Positions 5,691 to 9,904 of a DNA stretch of 9,904 bases are shown in pieces. Each line of letters begins with the position of its first letter. Position 1 is the stretch's first letter. Origin of the DNA: Acidocella sp. (GTDB lineage Bacteria > Pseudomonadota > Alphaproteobacteria > Acetobacterales > Acetobacteraceae). Both the position numbers and the translations under genes were made by a program. The stretch lies in the NCBI GenBank assembly GCA_029077775.1, contig JAQNCU010000084.1, forward strand, positions 1 through 9,904. The letters run 5' to 3'. The notes beneath the pieces are model-generated. The model saw only the letters and a program-made list of their open reading frames with translations. It did no database searches and had not been told where the DNA came from.

Positions 5691-7208
5691 TTATGTCGTT
5701 ACTTGTGCGGCGTGGGTAGTCAAAAAATCATAGTCCCGCAAATCCGCCCGGTTGACCGATCTTTGATACGCGCCCGCAGCACCCGGCCAGATGGTTGTGA
5801 CCTTGCCGTGCCGGTCTTTATACCAGCTATCGCACCCGCCATCTTGCCATACTGTGCCTGCCAGCCTGGTCTCAAGTTTAGCGATGAACTTTGCCTGGGA
5901 CTCGGCACGCACATCGACCGCGCCAATGCCGCGCTTGCGCATTTGCCGCAACGTATCGACGATGTAACCCACCTGCGCCTCGATCATGATCACCACCGAG
6001 TTATGGCCGAGTGCTGTATGCGGGCCGAGCAGCATGAAATAATTCGGAAAGCCTGAAATCGCGATGCCGTGGAGCGCCCGCATCCCCGTCTCGTGCCATA
6101 AATCCGCGAGGGACTGGCCGCCCCGCCCGATAAGCCGCGTATGCCGGAACGACGTGGTCACCTCAAACCCGGTGCCAAAAATGATAACATCCGTTTCACG
6201 TGCGATGCCGGTTTGGTCGATGATCGACGTCTCGCGAATGTCGCTGATCGGGTCGGTGATCAGCGTGACATTGGGCCGTGCCAGCGCGGGATAAAAATCA
6301 TTCGAGATCATGACGCGCTTGCAGCCGATGGTGTAATCCGGTGTCAATTTGGCACGCAAAACCGGGTCAGGGATCTGCGCCGCAAGATTGTTGCGCGCGA
6401 TGTTGCTCGCAATTCTCTGGGCTTGCTTGTTGCCCATGAAGGCCAGCACCCGCAATTCATGAATATAAAACAGATATTTCCGGAACACCGCGCGGTAGGC
6501 GGCAAGCTTCAGCAATTTCTGCTCCACACCGGTGAAAACCCGGTCAGGCTTCGGTAAAATCCAGGGCGGGGTGCGCTGATATACATCCAACCGCGCCACC
6601 TTGCCTGCAATTTGCGGCACGAACTGGATGGCAGACGCCCCGGTGCCGATCACCGCGACGCGCTTTGCCGTCAGGTCGTAATCATGGTCCCAGCGCGCGG
6701 AATGAAAACTCTTTCCGGCAAAACGCGACAAGCCCGCAAGCGCGGGATAGGCTGGAATATGCAGCCCGCCCGCCGCCGACACCAGAACGCGCGCGCAAAT
6801 AGACCCGGTGCTTGTCGTCACCTGCCATCGTCCGGCGGGCTCGTCCCATACCGCTTCCGTCATGGTGGTGTTGAAGCGGATTTTTGGCCGCAGGGCGTAG
6901 CTGTCGGTCACCTCGCGGATATAGGCGAGTAGCTCCGGCTGCTGCGGGTACATGCGCGACCACGCGCCGTTCTGCGCAAACGACAATGAATAGAGATGCG
7001 AGGGCACATCGCAGGCGCACCCCGGATAGATGTTATCACGCCAGGTACCCCCGACATCCGAGCCCTTTTCGATCAGCAATATGTCTGAAAACCCGGCCTC
7101 GCTGAGCTTGATCGCCATCGCGATACCACCGAATCCCGTGCCGATAATCAGCACATCAACAGATTTATCCTCGGGCTGCGTTCCCGCCCTTGTCGCCATA
7201 TCGAGCAT
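5691..7208 (-). CDS. Flavin-containing Baeyer-Villiger-type monooxygenase
   Basis: A 505-residue FAD- and NADPH-dependent monooxygenase expected to insert oxygen next to a ketone, or to oxidise N or S atoms. The FAD Rossmann motif is GTGFGG (23-28), the second acid-containing strand is LLIEKG (44-49), and the segment YPGCACDVPSHLYS (61-74) is typical of class B monooxygenases. The Baeyer-Villiger fingerprint FxGxxxHxxxW[PD] is intact as FAGKSFHSARWD (163-174). The NADPH motif is GTGASA (188-193). From memory of the phenylacetone monooxygenase alignment, Asp67 and Arg298 (GCKR) are the catalytic pair, and both are present. DVIIFGTGF (340-348) is the family's distal motif. The substrate is unknown. 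ATG 7208 has GGGGGA just upstream; an internal ATG at 7199 is the alternative start and better fits a TATAAT at 7224-7229. Confidence 0.92.
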   Translation of the reverse strand: MLDMATRAGTQPEDKSVDVLIIGTGFGGIAMAIKLSEAGFSDILLIEKGSDVGGTWRDNIYPGCACDVPSHLYSLSFAQNGAWSRMYPQQPELLAYIREVTDSYALRPKIRFNTTMTEAVWDEPAGRWQVTTSTGSICARVLVSAAGGLHIPAYPALAGLSRFAGKSFHSARWDHDYDLTAKRVAVIGTGASAIQFVPQIAGKVARLDVYQRTPPWILPKPDRVFTGVEQKLLKLAAYRAVFRKYLFYIHELRVLAFMGNKQAQRIASNIARNNLAAQIPDPVLRAKLTPDYTIGCKRVMISNDFYPALARPNVTLITDPISDIRETSIIDQTGIARETDVIIFGTGFEVTTSFRHTRLIGRGGQSLADLWHETGMRALHGIAISGFPNYFMLLGPHTALGHNSVVIMIEAQVGYIVDTLRQMRKRGIGAVDVRAESQAKFIAKLETRLAGTVWQDGGCDSWYKDRHGKVTTIWPGAAGAYQRSVNRADLRDYDFLTTHAAQVTT

Positions 7209-7223
7209 ATTTCCCCCGGGCTC

Positions 7224-7229
7224 ATTATA
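7224..7229 (-). promoter_or_regulatory. Candidate -10 box for the monooxygenase-FKBP operon
   Basis: On the minus strand this is a perfect TATAAT in an AT-rich patch. No good -35 lies at 15-19 bp. A start site about 7 bp downstream would leave only about 9 nt before ATG 7208, or about 18 nt with GGGGGA before ATG 7199. Confidence 0.3.
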
Positions 7230-7386
7230 TTTACCCTTACGTTAACATACTCAGCCCCTCAGGGCGGTCTATGCAAGCCCCGGGCAAATGTTGGGCGCTT
7301 TTTGGGTGTCATTGCCTCGTCCGCCGCCGGGCGGTACTCTCATGCCGCTTATCGTTATAAATGATATCATGAAACCGAGACTGAAA

Positions 7387-8592
7387 ATGACCTTGATCGC
7401 CGACCGCCTGAACCGCATCAGCCCCAGCCAGACCATCGCCATCTCTTCTAAAGCGCGGGCGCTGAAGGCAGCTGGCCGGGATATTATCAGCCTTTCCGCA
7501 GGTGAGCCGGATTTTGATACGCCGGACCATATCAAGCAGGCCGCCATCGCCGCCATCATGGCGGGTGAGACGAAATATACCGATGTCGCGGGCACGCTGC
7601 CCTTGCGCCAAGCGGTGGCGGCCAAGTTCAAGCGCGATAGCGGGCTCGATTATACGGCGGACGAGATCATCGTCTCCACAGGTGGCAAGCAGGTGATCTT
7701 CAACGCCATGCTGGCCACCGTGCAGGAAGGTGACCAGGTGATCATCCCCACCCCCTGCTGGGTCTCGTATCCGGACATCGTGGCACTGGCCGAGGGCACC
7801 CCGGTTTTTGTGCCGTGCAGCCAGAATCACGGCTTCAAACTCCGCGCCGACGACCTTGAGGCCGCGATCACGCCACACACCAAATGGGTGTTCCTGAACT
7901 CCCCCAACAACCCCACCGGGGCCGCCTATGCCGCCGCCGATCTGCGGCCGATCTGCGATGTGCTGCTGCGCCACCCGCATGTCTGGGTGTTCACCGACGA
8001 TATTTATGAAAAACTCGCCTATGACGGGTTTCAACCCGCGACCATCGTGCAGGTGGAACCAAAACTACGCGACCGCACCGTGACGATGAATGGCTGCTCG
8101 AAAGCCTATGCGATGACCGGCTGGCGTATCGGTTTTTGCGGTGCCCCGTTGGCCTTGATCAAGGCGATGGACAAGCTGCAAAGCCAATCCACATCCAACA
8201 CCTCCTCGATCAGCCAGGCCGCGGCGAAGGCCGCGTTGAACGGGCCGGAGGATGGTCTACATGAGATGGTACGTACCTATAAAGACCGGCGCGATCTTGT
8301 CGTCGAGATGCTGAACACCGCACCGGGGATCACCTGCGCCAAGCCCGAAGGCGCGTTCTATGTGTTTCCCGCCATCCATGGCTGCATCGGCAAAACCACG
8401 CCCAAAGGTGCGACAATCAACACCGACGAAGATTTCGTGATCGCCCTGCTCGATGAAGAAGGTGTCGCCGCCGTGCACGGCTCGGCCTTTGTCTATCCCG
8501 GACATTTCCGCATCAGCTACGCCACCTCAACTGATCTCCTGCGCGAAGCCTGCACCCGCATCCAACGGTTCTGCGCGGCGCTGAAAGTATAA
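7387..8592 (+). CDS. aatA: Class I PLP-dependent aminotransferase, aspartate aminotransferase (Ib/AatA type)
   Basis: A 401-residue cytoplasmic enzyme that exchanges amino groups between aspartate and 2-oxoglutarate, giving oxaloacetate and glutamate; Ib enzymes may also act on aromatic or prephenate substrates. Visible residues: SAGEPDFDTP (37-46), NNPTG (174-178, Asn175 at the PLP ring region), the Asp204-Tyr207 pair in FTDDIYE, the Schiff-base Lys239 in SKAYAMTGWRIG, and the substrate carboxylate Arg375 in HFRISYA. The open frame extends 33 codons upstream to 7288, but that part is not aminotransferase sequence. MTLIADRLNRISPSQTIAIS is the conserved family N-terminus, so the start is placed at 7387. 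The Shine-Dalgarno is weak (GAG at about -10). A TATAAA at 7356-7361 is a possible -10 without a good -35. It is divergent from the monooxygenase and has no same-strand neighbour. Confidence 0.95.
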   Translation: MTLIADRLNRISPSQTIAISSKARALKAAGRDIISLSAGEPDFDTPDHIKQAAIAAIMAGETKYTDVAGTLPLRQAVAAKFKRDSGLDYTADEIIVSTGGKQVIFNAMLATVQEGDQVIIPTPCWVSYPDIVALAEGTPVFVPCSQNHGFKLRADDLEAAITPHTKWVFLNSPNNPTGAAYAAADLRPICDVLLRHPHVWVFTDDIYEKLAYDGFQPATIVQVEPKLRDRTVTMNGCSKAYAMTGWRIGFCGAPLALIKAMDKLQSQSTSNTSSISQAAAKAALNGPEDGLHEMVRTYKDRRDLVVEMLNTAPGITCAKPEGAFYVFPAIHGCIGKTTPKGATINTDEDFVIALLDEEGVAAVHGSAFVYPGHFRISYATSTDLLREACTRIQRFCAALKV

Positions 8593-8602
8593 GGGGAAGC
8601 AC

Positions 8603-8651
8603 CTTTTTTTCTTTAGAAAAAGAAGCAAAAAGACTTTTATAATTTTGGGCT
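8603..8651 (+). repeat. Palindromic intergenic repeat, copy 1 (degenerate); possible aminotransferase terminator
   Basis: It starts 10 bp after the aminotransferase stop. TTCTTT (8609-8614) pairs with AAAGAA (8619-8624). The right part, AAAAAGAAGCAAAAA (8617-8631), is identical to copy 2, and similarity continues through an AT-rich tail to a shared TGGGC. The hairpin may end aminotransferase transcripts. Confidence 0.6.
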
Positions 8652-8760
8652 AGCAGCCTGTCGGATTGGGGCCAAAAATCGACGCTTAACGAAATGTTCT
8701 TCCGCTTGTGGGCAGTATAATACCAGCTGGCCTAAAGAATGACTCTCGGCGGGCAGCAAG

Positions 8761-8810
8761 TGCTTCTTTTTGTGAACAAAAAGAAGCAAAAAAACATTAT
8801 TAATCTGGGC
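8761..8810 (+). repeat. Palindromic intergenic repeat, copy 2 (perfect stem)
   Basis: A perfect 12-bp inverted repeat, TGCTTCTTTTTG (8761-8772) and CAAAAAGAAGCA (8777-8788), has a 4-base loop. It is followed by an A-rich tail and TGGGC, as in copy 1. It lies far from either gene end, so it is not simply a terminator. Confidence 0.7.
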
Positions 8811-8843
8811 CATTGGGGTTCCAGAAGCCCGGCACCGGCATAA

Positions 8844-8881
8844 CAAAAGTTTTTTGCGCCGCTTTTTTTCAAAAAAGCGGC
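8844..8881 (-). repeat. Palindromic intergenic repeat, copy 3, inverted; likely terminator of the YoaK-like gene
   Basis: An 11-bp perfect inverted repeat (GCCGCTTTTTT 8858-8868 with AAAAAAGCGGC 8871-8881) begins 8 bp after the YoaK-like stop on the minus strand. Read on that strand it is followed by GCAAAAAACTTTTG, matching the hairpin-plus-A-tail plan of copies 1 and 2. It is probably a terminator or mRNA-end stabiliser for the minus-strand operon. Confidence 0.65.
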
Positions 8882-8889
8882 ATCTCGCT

Positions 8890-9570
8890 TTAAACGTTTC
8901 TGATTATTACCAACAGCCCCGCCCCGGTGGCCAGCACGGGGATGAGGATAATCGCCTGGATATTCACGAACACGCAGAGCCCGGCCACCAGCGCGCCCGC
9001 GAAATACGCCAAAAAAGACACGCTCTGCCGTTTGGTGTCTGGCGGCACCGCAAAGCGCTTGCTGGCCAGCATGTCGGTGAGGCCTATGACGATGTTGGTC
9101 AGCGTGCTGGTGAACACAACTGTCGGGATGTTTGACAGATTGACGCGCTTGCCGATGATGCTCTGCACCCCCATGGCCAGCGACAGCAGCAGGATCAGCG
9201 TGTCACGGCTGATGCTTGCGTGGTCATGGGCGGTGGTGAACCACATCCATACAGTGGCTGCCAGCAGGCATGTCTCGGCACCCAGCAACAGGCGCAACGC
9301 CGTGAATTGCGCCCGCTTGCGCCCCAGCAATGTGCCTGCCACGCCACCGCCGATAAAGCCGAGCAACGCGATGAGCGACGCCAAAGCCGCGATGAATGAG
9401 AACCGGGCGAGATAAAGACCCATAAACGCCAGATTACCGGTCATGGCGGAGGCGAACACGCCGCCCAGCCGCGCGAAGCTGATAATATCCACGGCCCCGG
9501 CGGCCAGCGCGGTCAGGCCCAGAATACGCTCCAGCCGATGATCTGTGGTTGGTTCAGAAAGCCCGTTCAT
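8890..9570 (-). CDS. YoaK family (DUF1275) membrane protein
   Basis: A 226-residue integral membrane protein with about six hydrophobic segments (roughly 16-34, 58-80, 94-111, 124-139, 148-166 and 186-224, the last probably two helices). The family marker is AGAVDIISFARLGGVFASAMTGN (24-46), matching the GxxDxxSF...VFxxxMTGN pattern of DUF1275/YoaK proteins. A second conserved region, LAMGVQSIIGKRVNLSNIPTVVFTSTLTN (131-159), also fits. The biochemical function of the family is not established; a transport role is only a guess. The start ATG 9570 lacks a clear Shine-Dalgarno and lies 15 bp after the stop of the CorC/HlyC-type gene, so it is probably translated from a shared transcript. Its stop is followed by a strong palindrome. 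Confidence 0.9.
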   Translation of the reverse strand: MNGLSEPTTDHRLERILGLTALAAGAVDIISFARLGGVFASAMTGNLAFMGLYLARFSFIAALASLIALLGFIGGGVAGTLLGRKRAQFTALRLLLGAETCLLAATVWMWFTTAHDHASISRDTLILLLSLAMGVQSIIGKRVNLSNIPTVVFTSTLTNIVIGLTDMLASKRFAVPPDTKRQSVSFLAYFAGALVAGLCVFVNIQAIILIPVLATGAGLLVIIRNV

Positions 9571-9585
9571 GCAGGTGGCTGCTTG

Positions 9586-9904
9586 TCACGACTCGTCGCG
9601 CGCCGCAACCGCCTCGGCCTCTGGCGTCATCGTCCGGCGCGCGCGCAGCCGCCTGATCCTGCGCGCATCGGCCTCCAGCACCAGGAACTCGACCCCCGAT
9701 GGATGGGCGATAATTTCCCCCTTGGTCGGCACCCGGCCCGCGAGGTTGAAAACCAATCCACCCACCGTCTCGATATCCGCCGCGCGTTCATCCTCGGAGA
9801 GCACAACGCCCATGCACGCCTCGAAATCCTCGACCGGCAGCAGTGCGTTAAGGTCGAGCGCGCCATCCGCCCGCTCGGTCAGCATCGGGCCTTCGACCTC
9901 GTCA
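9586..9904 (-). CDS. CorC/HlyC-type (hemolysin family) protein, C-terminal part
   Basis: The gene enters from the right edge of the window; only its last 105 codons are seen. The Met at 9885 is internal: the frame continues to the edge as DEVEGPMLTERADG, which matches the acidic linker that precedes the last domain in this family. Residues from LLPVEDFEACMGVVL through IETVGGLVFNLAGRVPTKGEI to the closing GVEFLVLEADARRIRRLR form the CorC_HlyC domain (Pfam PF03471), which follows paired CBS domains in CorC/TlyC/YbeX-type proteins linked to Mg2+/Co2+ efflux or export. In many Alphaproteobacteria the short version sits between ybeY and lnt; those genes are not visible here. Whether this is the short soluble or long membrane-anchored (DUF21) form cannot be decided from the fragment. 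Confidence 0.9.
   Translation of the reverse strand, partial: DEVEGPMLTERADGALDLNALLPVEDFEACMGVVLSEDERAADIETVGGLVFNLAGRVPTKGEIIAHPSGVEFLVLEADARRIRRLRARRTMTPEAEAVAARDES

Larger units (their letters stand above)
8593..8889. other. 297-bp non-coding gap with three palindromic elements
   Basis: No credible gene lies between the aminotransferase and the YoaK-like gene. The gap holds two same-orientation palindromic repeats near 8603-8651 and 8761-8810, a third in opposite orientation at 8844-8881, and a 110-bp spacer between the first two containing a lone TATAAT (8716-8721) without a -35. Local AT content is clearly above that of the flanking genes. Confidence 0.7.

Noticed and set aside
7288..7386. 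N-terminal extension of the aminotransferase to 7288.
   Set aside because: The extra 33 residues are not part of the conserved family N-terminus, and the 401-residue form from 7387 has the standard length.
8637..8846. Small minus-strand frame of 69 codons in the palindrome-rich gap.
   Set aside because: It runs through two palindromic repeats and the A/T tracts, has Lys/His runs produced by those tracts, and no ribosome binding site.
9586..9885. A complete 99-residue protein starting at 9885.
   Set aside because: The frame stays open to the window edge and its extra residues fit the CorC/HlyC linker, so the Met at 9885 is internal and the gene is partial.

Overview
The window looks like chromosomal DNA from an Alphaproteobacterium, most likely a member of the Acetobacteraceae. 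The grounds are the GC-rich codon use with strong G/C at third positions, the character of the RecX, L35/L20, aminotransferase and CorC sequences, and the T-run/A-run palindromes in the 8.6-8.9 kb gap, which resemble intergenic repeats I associate with that family. The family-level assignment is an inference from recognition, not from a search.

Layout. (1) Positions 1-459 are the end of a phage-type lysis cassette: the 3' end of an upstream gene, then a small lipoprotein resembling an outer-membrane spanin (Rz1/LysC type) that overlaps it by four bases and carries a 24-bp tandem repeat in its C-terminus. (2) Positions 460-1325 hold no recognised gene. One forward frame (593-1315) has a plausible ribosome binding site and coding-like third-position bias and may be an unknown prophage or orphan gene. 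(3) From recX (minus strand, 1326-1868) onward the content is ordinary host chromosome. Any prophage/host boundary should therefore lie in region 2. (4) A GMC-family FAD alcohol dehydrogenase (1961-3568) diverges from recX. (5) rpmI-rplT (ribosomal proteins L35 and L20) follow, with their own likely promoter, a structured leader and a clear intrinsic terminator. Neither infC nor pheST flanks them. (6) An EcsC-family protein (4415-5320) converges with, and overlaps by 8 bp, an FKBP-type prolyl isomerase. (7) The isomerase lies 12 bp downstream of a Baeyer-Villiger-type flavin monooxygenase (minus strand, 5313-7208). (8) A class I aspartate aminotransferase (7387-8592) diverges from the monooxygenase. 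(9) A 297-bp non-coding gap contains three related palindromic elements. (10) A YoaK/DUF1275 membrane protein lies directly downstream of the C-terminal part of a CorC/HlyC-type protein (minus strand, 8890 to the window end).

How the genes work together. The window is a set of short independent transcription units, not one pathway. Likely units are spanin pair (+), recX (-), GMC oxidoreductase (+), rpmI-rplT (+), ecsC-like (+), monooxygenase-FKBP (-), aminotransferase (+) and corC-like-yoaK (-). I found no CRISPR array, tRNA, rRNA or intact insertion sequence. No wholly new multi-gene system is evident. The items most worth following up are the repeat-bearing spanin and the unexplained ORF beside it, the rpmI leader, and the palindrome cluster at 8.6-8.9 kb.
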